Shown: piece by piece, positions 33,204 to 41,778 of the stretch
Position numbering within the stretch: the first letter of the stretch is position 1
How the letters are laid out: the number at the start of each line of letters is the position of its first letter
NCBI GenBank assembly: GCA_009693045.1
Contig: SHXZ01000005.1
Location: 62,001-126,000, forward strand
DNA: 64,000 nt
Source of the DNA: Dehalococcoidia bacterium
GTDB lineage: Bacteria; Chloroflexota; Dehalococcoidia; Lucifugimonadales; SHYT01
Direction: 5' to 3'
Program-made: the position numbers and the translations under genes
The notes under the pieces: model-generated
Told to the model about the DNA's origin: nothing
The model's input: the letters and a program-made list of their open reading frames with translations, nothing else
Database searches by the model: none

Positions 33204-34889
33204 GTGGCGGCGCCTAGCTTGTTCAAGAGCCGGAACATTCTCCTGGGTGCCGCGCTTATCGTCGCGGTCACCCCTCTTGCTGTTTTGCTGCTGATGCGGC
33301 ACTCAAGCGCGCCGGTCTTGACCACCCTCGCTCGTGGGAGTGCTGGGACGGCAGCGGTCGCGTCGCCACCTGCGCTATCCGCTGCTTCTCCGAGCGGCTG
33401 GCCGTCTGAAACGGCGCGTTCAGCAACTCCCCAAGACCTCCCGGCGCTCCAGCCCGCTAGCCTGAGAGAGGTTGGCGCGGCAGTAGGAGGGCCCCCCTCG
33501 GAAGCGGAACGGTCGCTGTCTGCCCCGTCGCCTGTTGCGCAAGTGCTGCCCTTCGTTCCACCGCTGTGGGATGGGCCGATCGTCGCTACCCAACGATTGG
33601 GAACGTTCTCATCGCCAGAGGTGTTGGACCGCGGACAGCAGACGTGGATCAAGTGGGCTGTGCGCAACGCAAGCACCGAGAAGGCGAGCGGTCCGTACAA
33701 CGTATCGCTGCGGTTGGACGGCGAGCCTTTAGCCAACTGGGAGCGTCCCGGCCTGAACGCGGGCGGCGTTGACGTGGTGCTGGACTGGGCACTGGTGTGG
33801 AGAGATTCGCACCAGTTCACGGGGGCGCACCGTCTTACTCTGGAGGTGCGGGGCACGGGAGCCGCAGCGAGTACGTTGGCGCCGCAGACGGTCTATCGGG
33901 AGTTTGTGTGGGGCCAGACGGCGCCGCAGTCTGCCCCCACGCCACGTTTTTATGCCGCCGCGCAGATCCGGCAGCAGATTGGGGGCGTTGACGAGCTTTC
34001 GGCATCCGGCGAGATGGTATCCGCGTCGCCGCAGAGGGCGCAGGACGTGCTGGACATCGCGGACGCGGTGTACTACGCGCTGTACTCCAGAAGCCTCTAT
34101 GACGAGCCGCTGGTGGTGCACTTGCTGAACGACGCGGACTACTCAATGTGGGTCAAAGTGGAGTGCACGGATCGCGCCGAGAGGCTAGGTGGAGGGATGG
34201 GGAAGGTCTACGGTGAGAGGTGCGGGCAAATTGCCGGGGTTACGGCCACTGGTGAGGCTGTGGTTGCTGGTTACGCAAGCAATTGGCAGTACCAGAACCG
34301 CATCGTGCTGCGAAGCGAGAGAACGCAGGCAGAGGTGCTGCTGAACCTTGCACATGAGCTTGGCCATTTCCGCCAGAGCGTCCAGCGGCCTGACCTGGAT
34401 GTGAGGAACGCATCACTGAACCTGTACGCATTGCGAGAGGCGCAGGCCTACGCCCACGAGGTGGAGTTCCTGCGCGCTATAGAGTCGGTCCTGGGACGCC
34501 CGTTGCTGCTGTACCCGCGACGAGAAGATTTCGCCGAGGGCGTGGAGCAGAGTCTGGCCAGCTACGTGGCCGAGATGGACACGGAGGAGCACGCCCGCGG
34601 ACGGCTGCTGCTGTGGATGGCGGTGCTTGATGACCCGCACCTCGCGACGCAGGGGGCGGAGCTTCGCCGGAACGGCTCTCTGACCTGGCAGAGTGCGCGG
34701 ACGGTGTATGAGTACCTGATGGCGATTGCTGCCAAGGACGTGGACGCCTACGTGAACGGGAAGATTGACAAGGTGGACACCTTCCTGCCGACCATCCGCT
34801 CGATGAGCAAGAGGCGGCTGGTGAATGGCCTGACGGACGGGCAGGTTGGGGCTCTGGAGTTCCAGGAGGTCGGGTTGCTGTCGCCGTGA
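33204..34889 (+). CDS. Membrane-anchored HExxH zinc metallopeptidase with CARDB/Ig-like domain
   Basis: A 561-residue protein not assigned to a named peptidase family. Residues 10-31 form a signal anchor. About 32-120 is a low-complexity Ala/Ser/Pro linker. About 123-218 looks like a CARDB or Ig-like β-sandwich (LDRGQQTWIKWAVRNASTEK). From about 245 to the end is a mostly helical catalytic domain with HELGH at 384-388 (two zinc His ligands plus the catalytic Glu). A Glu-rich REAQAYAHEVEF about 25-30 residues later could supply the third, gluzincin-type ligand. It would act outside the membrane. GTG 33204 is used, with GTGAGGTGA upstream. The gene stands alone behind its own promoter. Substrate unknown. 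Confidence 0.7.
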   Translation: MAAPSLFKSRNILLGAALIVAVTPLAVLLLMRHSSAPVLTTLARGSAGTAAVASPPALSAASPSGWPSETARSATPQDLPALQPASLREVGAAVGGPPSEAERSLSAPSPVAQVLPFVPPLWDGPIVATQRLGTFSSPEVLDRGQQTWIKWAVRNASTEKASGPYNVSLRLDGEPLANWERPGLNAGGVDVVLDWALVWRDSHQFTGAHRLTLEVRGTGAAASTLAPQTVYREFVWGQTAPQSAPTPRFYAAAQIRQQIGGVDELSASGEMVSASPQRAQDVLDIADAVYYALYSRSLYDEPLVVHLLNDADYSMWVKVECTDRAERLGGGMGKVYGERCGQIAGVTATGEAVVAGYASNWQYQNRIVLRSERTQAEVLLNLAHELGHFRQSVQRPDLDVRNASLNLYALREAQAYAHEVEFLRAIESVLGRPLLLYPRREDFAEGVEQSLASYVAEMDTEEHARGRLLLWMAVLDDPHLATQGAELRRNGSLTWQSARTVYEYLMAIAAKDVDAYVNGKIDKVDTFLPTIRSMSKRRLVNGLTDGQVGALEFQEVGLLSP

Positions 34890-35245
34890 GGTGGCGGGCC
34901 TCCAGGCCAGCTGCGGTGGGACGCGCTTAGCGGGGGCGCTGAGACGCATCGGCGTGAGTCCGTCAGACAAATCGCTTGTTGAGCGTGACTCCAGTGGTGC
35001 CCAGGCGCTGACGACGGTCGCGTCCTTGGGGTCACTCGTCCTTCGCCGGAAACCGCAACGCGGGGTTCTCCAGCGTTCGTGTTGATGGGGAAGGAAGGCG
35101 GGCCTACTCAACCGCCCCAACCTCACCCCTAACCCCTCTCCATCGCATGAAGATGGGGAATGTAGTGGACAACTACAGCACCAGGAATGCACATCCATAG
35201 CAACCCAAGAGCATCCCACGCAAGCCACGCGTGATCATCTGTGCT
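34890..35245. other. 356-bp intergenic region with repeats
   Basis: No gene seen. About 35095-35165 is a CTCACCCCTAACCCCTCTCC...GATGGGGA repeat, similar in its flanks (GTTGATGGGGAAGGAAGGC) to the one at about 28487-28600. These two spacers appear to carry diverged copies of a longer unit. Confidence 0.5.
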
Positions 35246-35455
35246 TCAGGCGTCCCAGGGGCGGTGGCATTCGGGGCAGGCGGGGACTTCGCGCTGGCGA
35301 CGGCGCATCCAGTACTCAAGCACGCCGCCGACGATCATGAGGATGACGCCGTATACGAGGTAAGGGGTAGTAATCCAGGCCAGCCCGATGCCGACGACGA
35401 GTCCATTCCAAAGGGCCGACCAGCGTTGCCCTGCGAGCGTGGTTCTGCGAAACAT
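35246..35455 (-). CDS. Small membrane protein with C-terminal CxxC
   Basis: A 69-residue protein. It has two hydrophobic segments (about 13-28 and 31-48) and a C-terminal CPECHRP. AGGGGGATC lies before ATG 35455. I do not recognise a family; such small CxxC membrane proteins could bind zinc or iron. It is divergent from the nuo operon. Confidence 0.5.
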   Translation of the reverse strand: MFRRTTLAGQRWSALWNGLVVGIGLAWITTPYLVYGVILMIVGGVLEYWMRRRQREVPACPECHRPWDA

Positions 35456-35826
35456 GCGATCCCCCTGAGTAGAGTGTGCTTTACCTTACCGAATTGTTTC
35501 GTCTGTGTCTATGCTAGACGTGGGCAATAACAGCAATCCATGTACGTCGTGGTTTTTTGCGGCAGGTCGTCCTGTTTTTGCGCTTGTGCAGAGGCGGAGA
35601 AGTGGGCCTGCGCGAAGAGTGCCCCGCAAGCCTGGGCGTCGGCTCCTCTCAGCCCTGATTGTGAGGCAGGATTTTTCAGTGCTCAGCAAGTAAGGCATCT
35701 TAGGGCCGACGAAACAACAGAGATCTGGATTCATCGCGCGTCACGTAGCAGCTTTGGAGCTAGGAGAGATGCTTCGCTCCGTTCAGCATGGCAGAATTGA
35801 AAGACCCTGATTGTGCGGATTTTCAC
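35456..35826. other. Leader region upstream of nuo with repeats
   Basis: No gene seen. It ends in a GATGCTTCGCTCCGTTCAGCATGGC repeat; a close relative lies at 41736-41763 before nuoL. Confidence 0.45.
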
Positions 35827-35855
35827 TTGAATGGCCTTCGGGCCTGTGCTATAGT
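35827..35855 (+). promoter_or_regulatory. Promoter of the nuo operon
   Basis: TTGAAT (35827-35832), a 17-nt spacer containing the small hairpin GGCCTTCGGGCC, and TATAGT (35850-35855). The leader is only about 15 nt before nuoA. Confidence 0.75.
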
Positions 35856-35876
35856 CTCAGCCGGGAGTGGGGACTG

Positions 35877-36260
35877 ATGCTCGACGATTATTTCCGCCAG
35901 TACGCGCTGCTTCTCATCCTGCTGGGCGTTGCTACCGCGATGCCGATCGGGCTGTTGCTCGCTTCGCGTGTGGCGCAGACTTTTGGGCTGCGACCTTATC
36001 GTCCTTCGCCGGTGAAGCAGGAGACGTACGAGTGCGGGGTGGAGACGGTGGGGGGGCAGTGGCGGCACTTCAACTTCCGGTACTACCGCTACGCGCTGCT
36101 GTTCCTCGTCTTTGACGTTGAGACGGTGTTCATCTACCCTTGGGCCGTCCACTTCAAGCAGCTTGGCTTGTTCGCCCTGGTGGAGATGTTCGTCTTTCTC
36201 GGCATTCTCGCGCTTGGTTGGGCGTACGCGTGGCGCAAGCGCGCGCTGGAGTGGGGCTAG
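35877..36260 (+). CDS. nuoA: NADH-quinone oxidoreductase subunit A
   Basis: A 127-residue, three-helix membrane subunit of respiratory complex I. The conserved loop [13 protein letters not shown] between TM1 and TM2, which contacts the quinone channel, and [20 protein letters not shown] are present. ATG 35877 gives the family's usual length; the open frame upstream contains the promoter. It is the first gene of the nuo operon and is followed by nuoB after 2 bp. Confidence 0.95.
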   Translation: MLDDYFRQYALLLILLGVATAMPIGLLLASRVAQTFGLRPYRPSPVKQETYECGVETVGGQWRHFNFRYYRYALLFLVFDVETVFIYPWAVHFKQLGLFALVEMFVFLGILALGWAYAWRKRALEWG

Positions 36261-36262
36261 CC

Positions 36263-36880
36263 ATGGCTCAACAAGAACGAGTGATTACCATCCCGCTCCG
36301 TCAGACCACCTGGGCGCAGGACGCCAGGGAGGGCGGAGCGGTCAACACCATGAAGGCGACGCACCAGGAGCAAGTGCCGGACCCGGTGCTCCAGGTGCCC
36401 GAGGGCTTGCCCAAGAACCTGGCGGTGACCAGCGTGGACGCGCTGATGAACTGGAGCCGCAAGTCGGCGGTGTGGCCGCTGAGCTTTGGGCTGGCGTGTT
36501 GCGCATTTGAGATGATGGCGAGCGCGATGTCGCGGTTTGACATCGCGCGGTTCGGCATGGAGGCGTTTCGCGCTTCGCCGAGGCAGGCCGACCTGATGAT
36601 CGTGGCCGGTACGGTGACGTGGAAGATGGCGCCGGCGATCCGGCGGCTCTGGGAGCAGATGGCCGAGCCACGGTGGGTGATCTCCATGGGCGCGTGCGCG
36701 ACGTGCGGCGGCCCGTACTACGAGTCGTACAGCGTGGTGCCGGGCGTCAACCGGATCATTCCCGTGGACGTGTACGTGCCGGGGTGCCCGCCGAGGCCGG
36801 ACGCGCTGCTCTACGGCATCATGCTGCTCCACGACAAGATCCGCCGCTACACGATTGCGCAGCGTTCGAGCGGCCCATGA
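36263..36880 (+). CDS. nuoB: NADH-quinone oxidoreductase subunit B
   Basis: A 205-residue peripheral subunit that carries the terminal 4Fe-4S cluster N2, which hands electrons to quinone. The four ligands are visible: the adjacent pair in [10 protein letters not shown], one in GACATCGG and one in [11 protein letters not shown]. An approximately 45-residue N-terminal extension precedes the core. Its stop overlaps the nuoC start (ATGA), so translation is coupled. Confidence 0.95.
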   Translation: MAQQERVITIPLRQTTWAQDAREGGAVNTMKATHQEQVPDPVLQVPEGLPKNLAVTSVDALMNWSRKSAVWPLSFGLACCAFEMMASAMSRFDIARFGMEAFRASPRQADLMIVAGTVTWKMAPAIRRLWEQMAEPRWVISMGACATCGGPYYESYSVVPGVNRIIPVDVYVPGCPPRPDALLYGIMLLHDKIRRYTIAQRSSGP

Positions 36881-37323
36881 CGCGCCAGCTCGCCCCACAA
36901 GAGGTGGCGCGGTTTTTGAGCGGCGCGGCGCCCGGCTCAGTCGCGTCTTGGGGGTCGGCGGGCGTCGTCGTCCACCGTGAGAGCCTTCTTCCCGTGTGCA
37001 AGGCCCTTAAGGACTCGGCTGACTACGCCACGGACTTCCTGGTAGCGATTACCAGCGTGGACTACGTTGAGTACTTTGAGGTCGTGTATCACCTCCTGTC
37101 GCTCCGGCACAACCACGCTTTGGTGCTGAAGGTGCGCGCCAACGGCAGGGAGTCGCCGAGCGTGCCGTCCGTCACATCTCTGTGGCAGGGTGCGGACCTG
37201 CAGGAACGCGAGGTGTGGGACTTGATGGGCGTGGCCTTTGAGGGGCATCCGAACATGAAGCGGATCCTCACATGGGAGGGCTTTCCCGGCCACCCGCTGC
37301 GGAAAGACCACCTGGGAGGCTGA
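36877..37323 (+). CDS. nuoC: NADH-quinone oxidoreductase subunit C
   Basis: A 148-residue peripheral-arm subunit. [20 protein letters not shown] and the family signature [20 protein letters not shown] are present, with the C-terminal GHPLRKDH. NuoC and NuoD are separate genes here, not fused. The ATG overlaps the nuoB stop by 4 nt. The 114-bp gap to nuoD carries a GGGCAGGGCCAGCCCTGCA repeat. Confidence 0.94.
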   Translation: MTRQLAPQEVARFLSGAAPGSVASWGSAGVVVHRESLLPVCKALKDSADYATDFLVAITSVDYVEYFEVVYHLLSLRHNHALVLKVRANGRESPSVPSVTSLWQGADLQEREVWDLMGVAFEGHPNMKRILTWEGFPGHPLRKDHLGG

Positions 37324-37437
37324 GCAAGGGCAGGGCCAGCCCTGCACTCTTCACGCCGAAGTGACGTGGAAGTGGGAGAAGAATGTGGTTCGGCAGCGAG
37401 GACATAGAGTTCGCTAGTTTGCAAGCGAGAAGAGCGC

Positions 37438-38574
37438 GTGACGAATCTACAACAGCACCCTGAGCCGCCGGCGGAGCTGGAAGCCGAGCCGGTCGTGGTG
37501 AACCTGGGGCCGCAGCACCCGAGCACGCACGGGGTGTTCAGGCTCCGCGTCATCATGGACGGCGAGACGATACAGGACGTGGAGCCGATCTTCGGCTACC
37601 TGCATCGGGGCACGGAGAAGCTGGCCGAGGAGCGGAGCTACACGCAGGTGGTGACGCTCACCGATCGGCTGGACTACACGGCGGCGATGAGTAACAACCT
37701 CGCCTACGTGCTGGCGGTGGAGAAGCTGGCCGGGATTGAGGTGCCGGAGCGCGGGATGTATCTCCGCGTGATTGCGGCGGAGCTCCAGCGGATTGCGGCG
37801 CACCTGATCTTTGTGGGGTTCTCGCTTGACGAGCTCGGGGCGTTCCACACGCCGCTGTTGTACGGCTTCCGCGAGCGGGAGCGGATTCTGGACCTGTTTG
37901 AGATGCTGTGCGGCGCGCGCATCACGGTGAGCTACATGCGGCCGGGGGGTGTGCACCAGGACGCGCCCGTGGACTTTTGGCCCGCCCTGGACCGATTTTT
38001 GGCGGACATGCCGCACTACCTTGACGAGCTTCAGGGTCTGATCGCGGAGAACGAGATCGTGGTGGCGCGGACCAAGGGCCTTGCGGTGCTGCTTGCGGCT
38101 AAGGCCATCAACTGCTCCATGAGCGGGCCGGTGCTGCGGGCGAGCGGCGTTGCCTGGGACCTGCGCAAGCAGGACCCGTACGACGTGTACGGCCGGATGC
38201 AGTTTGACATTCCGGTGGGCGCCAACGGCGACACGTACGACCGGTTGCTGGTGCGGCTGTACGAGGCTCGGCAGAGCCTTCGGATTGTGGCGCAGGCCCG
38301 CAAGGAGATTCCCGGCGGCCCCGTGCGCACGCAGGCGCCGTTTTTCATCCGGCCGCCGGTGGGCGAGGCGTACGGGCACGTGGAGGCGCCGAAGGGGGAG
38401 TTGGGGTTCTACCTGGTGAGCCAGGGGGGCATCTCGCCGTACCGGTGCAAGATCCGTTCGCCGTCGTTCATCAACCTGACGGCGCTGAAAGAGATGCTGG
38501 TGGGCTACAAGGTGGCCGACCTGGTGGTGATCTTCGGCAGCATTGACGTGAACATGGGGGAAGTGGACCGGTAA
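37438..38574 (+). CDS. nuoD: NADH-quinone oxidoreductase subunit D
   Basis: A 378-residue subunit that forms the quinone-binding pocket together with NuoB. VVNLGPQHPSTHGVFRL with its conserved His, then GYLHRGTEKLAEE and the C-terminal FGSIDVNMGEVDR, are typical. It descends from the NiFe-hydrogenase large subunit but lacks the Ni ligands. The GTG start at 37438 follows GAGAAGAG. Confidence 0.95.
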   Translation: MTNLQQHPEPPAELEAEPVVVNLGPQHPSTHGVFRLRVIMDGETIQDVEPIFGYLHRGTEKLAEERSYTQVVTLTDRLDYTAAMSNNLAYVLAVEKLAGIEVPERGMYLRVIAAELQRIAAHLIFVGFSLDELGAFHTPLLYGFRERERILDLFEMLCGARITVSYMRPGGVHQDAPVDFWPALDRFLADMPHYLDELQGLIAENEIVVARTKGLAVLLAAKAINCSMSGPVLRASGVAWDLRKQDPYDVYGRMQFDIPVGANGDTYDRLLVRLYEARQSLRIVAQARKEIPGGPVRTQAPFFIRPPVGEAYGHVEAPKGELGFYLVSQGGISPYRCKIRSPSFINLTALKEMLVGYKVADLVVIFGSIDVNMGEVDR

Positions 38575-38678
38575 GAAGGGCGCGGCCCTTTACCCTTCAC
38601 GACGAAGTTATGGGGTTGATTGGCACGGACCAGTTCCGGCAGTAACGACGCCCAGAGAACCACTAACACAATCAAAAG

Positions 38679-39902
38679 ATGGGCAGGAACATGGGCGTGA
38701 TTCTGGCAGGCAACTCTCTCTACCGGAACATCTACGGCTTCTTCGTCGGACTGCTTCCGGACGGGCTGTCGTGGCTTGGGCTTGTCATAACGGGGTTGAT
38801 CCTGGCGTTTGTCTTCGTGAACGCGCTGATGATCTTTGTGGCGGGAGTCGTGTATCTGGAGCGGCGCGTGCTCGGACGGTTCCAGTCAAGGCTCGGCCCG
38901 AACCGCGTGGGCCCGTTCGGCGCGCTCCAGCCCATCGCCGATCTGCTGAAGATGGTGTTCAAAGAGGACGTGGTGCCGGCTGCAGCAGACAAGCTGGTGT
39001 TCGCGGCGGCGCCCATCGTGATGGTGGTGCCCGCGCTCGCGATGATGGCCGTTATACCCTACGGCAAGAACACGTTCGTGACAGACCTGAACGTGGGGAT
39101 TCTGTTCGCCATCGCCATCACGAGCGTCAGCTCGTTGGGGATCTTCATGGCCGGCTGGGGTTCGGCGAACCGGTTCGCGACGCTGGGGGCGATGCGCGGC
39201 GTGGCGATGCTGGTGAGCTACGAGGTCCCGATGCTCTTGTCCCTGGTAGGGGTGTTGCTGCTTGGAGGGACGCTCTCGCTGGTTGGCGTCGTTGACGCAC
39301 AGCGGATTCCGTTTATACTCTTGCAGCCGCTCGGCTTCCTGGTGTTCCTCATTGCCGCGACGGCGGAGATGAACCGCGCTCCGTTTGACATTGTTGAGGC
39401 CGACTCGGAGATCGTGGCGGGTTACCACACGGAGTATTCGGGGGTGAAGTGGGGGGTGTTCCAGCTCGCCGAGTACGGGGCTATGATCGTCTCCGCGGCG
39501 GTGTTGGTGACGGTATTCTTGAGCGGATGGCAGAATCCGTTCGTGCCCCAGGGGTGGCCGCAGGTGCTGCCGTCGCAGCTCTGGTTCCTGCTCAAGGTCG
39601 GCTTGGTGCTCTTCCTGTTGATTTGGGTCCGCGCGACGATCCCCCGGCTGAGGATTGACCAGATCATGGGGTTCGCGTGGAAGATACTGTTCCCCTTGGC
39701 GCTGCTGAACCTAGTCGTCACGGCGGTGGAGGTGCAGCTCGTTCCGAACCCCAACACGTGGCAGCTCTGGGTGCTGGTCGCCATCAATCTGGCGGTCGCG
39801 GTGGGTGCTGTGGTAGGATTTGGCGCAGCGTTCGGAAGACGCCGGACGAATCCTACGGCCTCGGTGACCCTGGTTTCGCTCCAGGCGGAGGTGGTCCGGT
39901 GA
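38679..39902 (+). CDS. nuoH: NADH-quinone oxidoreductase subunit H
   Basis: A 407-residue membrane subunit, about eight helices, at the junction between peripheral and membrane arms. ERRVLGRFQSRLGPNRVGP and the charged loop TAEMNRAPFDIVEADSEIVA are the defining motifs. ATG 38679 is chosen; another ATG lies four codons later. The 104-bp gap after nuoD includes a short repeat. Its end overlaps nuoI (GTGA). Confidence 0.95.
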   Translation: MGRNMGVILAGNSLYRNIYGFFVGLLPDGLSWLGLVITGLILAFVFVNALMIFVAGVVYLERRVLGRFQSRLGPNRVGPFGALQPIADLLKMVFKEDVVPAAADKLVFAAAPIVMVVPALAMMAVIPYGKNTFVTDLNVGILFAIAITSVSSLGIFMAGWGSANRFATLGAMRGVAMLVSYEVPMLLSLVGVLLLGGTLSLVGVVDAQRIPFILLQPLGFLVFLIAATAEMNRAPFDIVEADSEIVAGYHTEYSGVKWGVFQLAEYGAMIVSAAVLVTVFLSGWQNPFVPQGWPQVLPSQLWFLLKVGLVLFLLIWVRATIPRLRIDQIMGFAWKILFPLALLNLVVTAVEVQLVPNPNTWQLWVLVAINLAVAVGAVVGFGAAFGRRRTNPTASVTLVSLQAEVVR

Positions 39903-40459
39903 CCTACGGCGCTGGAATCGCCAAGGGCCTGATGGTGACGATGCGGAACCTGTTCCGCAAGCCGACCACCGTTCAGTATCCGGAGGAGCGGCTGCCGCAG
40001 CACCCGCGGTTCCGGGGCGAGGACTTCGTGTGGTACGAGGAGCGGTGCACCGGCTGCGCAAGCTGCGCAAAGTACTGCCCGCTCGGCATCATCAAAATCG
40101 TCACGTCGCCGAGCGGGACGCAGACCCAGGAGGGTGAGAAGTACCGCCTTGAGGTGTTTGACATTGACATCGCGCGCTGTATGTTCTGCGGGCTGTGCGT
40201 TGAGGCGTGCCCTTACGACGCGCTCCATATGGGGAGCGGCTTTGAGCGGGGCCGTTACGCGCGGAACGACCTCACCATCCACATTGACGAGCTGAAGAGC
40301 GCGCCGAAGAGGCCAAGCACCTGGTTCCGCCCGCAGTTGGAGGCGAAGGGGTACGACCCGTTCTCCGGCGAGACAGTGCCGTGGCAGGGCGTGAGCCGCG
40401 CCAGCAAAAACGATCCGACGAAGGAAGAGATGGACAGCAGGTGGGTTGAGCGGCAATGA
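39899..40459 (+). CDS. nuoI: NADH-quinone oxidoreductase subunit I
   Basis: A 186-residue ferredoxin-like subunit with two 4Fe-4S clusters (N6a, N6b): CTGCASCAKYCP and CMFCGLCVEACP. The GTG at 39899 overlaps the nuoH stop. In this operon, which lacks NuoE, F and G, NuoI is the probable entry point for electrons from a soluble donor such as ferredoxin (inference). It overlaps nuoJ by 4 nt. Confidence 0.95.
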   Translation: MTYGAGIAKGLMVTMRNLFRKPTTVQYPEERLPQHPRFRGEDFVWYEERCTGCASCAKYCPLGIIKIVTSPSGTQTQEGEKYRLEVFDIDIARCMFCGLCVEACPYDALHMGSGFERGRYARNDLTIHIDELKSAPKRPSTWFRPQLEAKGYDPFSGETVPWQGVSRASKNDPTKEEMDSRWVERQ

Positions 40460-41001
40460 CGCCGAGCGGTCTGGAGCAGTCCACGGCGTTCACGGTGATC
40501 TGGTGGGTGGTAGCGGCGATGAGTGTCATCGCCGCTACCCTTGTGGTGCGGCTGAAGGACGTGTTGAGGGCCGCGCTGGCGCTCGTCGGCGTATTCATCT
40601 CGGTCGTGTTCTTGTTTTTCATGCTCAACGCGGAGCTGCTGGCGGTGGCGCAGCTCCTCATCTACGGCGGCGCTATTTCCATCCTGATCATCTTTGCCGT
40701 GCTGCTGACGCGGGACGTGCACGAAGGGAGCCCGTCCAACGCATTGCAGGTTCCGGCGTTCTTGCTGAGCGCTGGGCTGCTTGCGGTGATGACCTTTGTG
40801 ATCAACAACACGGACTGGAAGCTCCTGAGCGCGGCGCGGCTCGCGCCTGCGGCGCAGGAGCGGGCTGCCGAGGTGTTCGCCAACAGCACGCCCTGGCTGG
40901 CGGGCCTGTTGATGCGCCAGTTTGTCTTGCCGTTTGAGGTCGCGTCGGTGCTGCTGCTTGCCGCGGTGATCGGGGCGCTGGCCCTGCTGAGGGAGGAGTA
41001 A
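40456..41001 (+). CDS. nuoJ: NADH-quinone oxidoreductase subunit J
   Basis: A 181-residue, five-helix membrane subunit. LAVAQLLIYGGAISILIIFA is the conserved TM3 segment, which contains the π-bulge. Its ATG overlaps the nuoI stop; nuoK starts one base after its own stop. Confidence 0.93.
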   Translation: MTPSGLEQSTAFTVIWWVVAAMSVIAATLVVRLKDVLRAALALVGVFISVVFLFFMLNAELLAVAQLLIYGGAISILIIFAVLLTRDVHEGSPSNALQVPAFLLSAGLLAVMTFVINNTDWKLLSAARLAPAAQERAAEVFANSTPWLAGLLMRQFVLPFEVASVLLLAAVIGALALLREE

Positions 41002-41002
41002 C

Positions 41003-41359
41003 GTGGTAGGGCTCCAGCACTTCTTGACCCTGGGCGCGGTGATCTTCGCCATCGGATTTTTCGGCGCGGTGACGAAGCGGAACCTCGTCGTCGTGCTTAT
41101 GTGCATTGAGCTGATGTTCAACGCGGTGAACATCGTGGTCGTGGCGATGTCCAGGTACCTTGTGCCGCTGGCGATGCAGAGGGCGCCGGATTCCACCGAC
41201 GCCGCGGTGGCGCAGACGTTGCTGACCGGGCAGGTCTTTGCGGTGTTCGTCATCACGGTCGCGGCGGCGGAGGTGGCGCTGGCGCTGGGCATCGTCATCG
41301 CCATTTACCGGACCCGGCGCACGGCAGATACGAACGAGCTGAAGCTGATGAGCAGGTGA
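41003..41359 (+). CDS. nuoK: NADH-quinone oxidoreductase subunit K
   Basis: A 118-residue, three-helix antiporter-like subunit related to MrpC. The two conserved proton-path Glu residues lie in LMCIELMFNAVNIV and VAAAEVALALGI. The GTG start is one base after nuoJ. A poly-C palindrome follows before the next gene. Confidence 0.94.
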   Translation: MVGLQHFLTLGAVIFAIGFFGAVTKRNLVVVLMCIELMFNAVNIVVVAMSRYLVPLAMQRAPDSTDAAVAQTLLTGQVFAVFVITVAAAEVALALGIVIAIYRTRRTADTNELKLMSR

Positions 41360-41366
41360 GGTTGAC

Positions 41367-41418
41367 CCCCATCCTACCCTTCCCCCCCCCCCCCCGTAGG
41401 GGGAAGGGTAGGATGGGG
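41367..41418. repeat. 19-bp-arm palindrome around a C14 tract
   Basis: Arms CCCCATCCTACCCTTCCCC and GGGGAAGGGTAGGATGGGG are perfect. The run of 14 C is at 41382-41395. It is inside the nuo operon, 3' of nuoK, and could cause polarity. Confidence 0.75.
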
Positions 41419-41456
41419 AGCTGCTCCCTGAATCATGGAAAGGGTTGGAACAGGCT

Positions 41457-41651
41457 ATGTGGGTGCCGTTCAAGAAAGTGGACAGCTTGATGCTGGCGGA
41501 GCTGTGGAAGGACACGCTGGAGGGCGACGGGCTGCCGTGCCGGATTTTGCCGGAAGGGGACATCTGCACGTGGAGCGAGCACGTGCCGTTCATTGTGTAC
41601 GTGCCGAAGGGACGCGAGCACGTGGCCGAGGAAATCCTGCGGAAACTGTGA
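41457..41651 (+). CDS. DUF2007-like small protein inside the nuo operon
   Basis: A 64-residue protein: MWVPFKKVDSLMLAELWKD, GDGLPCRIL and a C-terminal VYVPKGREHVAEEIL. The Leu-rich α-β pattern, with a protein-binding-like (PII/ACT-like) fold, resembles DUF2007 'putative signal transducing' proteins. It lies between nuoK and nuoL, so a link to complex I assembly or regulation is possible but not shown. TTG 41445 is an alternative start. Confidence 0.6.
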   Translation: MWVPFKKVDSLMLAELWKDTLEGDGLPCRILPEGDICTWSEHVPFIVYVPKGREHVAEEILRKL

Positions 41652-41778
41652 CTAAGGGGAACCTCGTCCTGGAAAGCGAACGAAGGGAACGGATGCCGAG
41701 CGAAGAGCGCGATGACAAGACAAGACGAGAGGGACGGATGCTTCGCTTCGTTCAGCATGACAACAGGATGTGACATTC

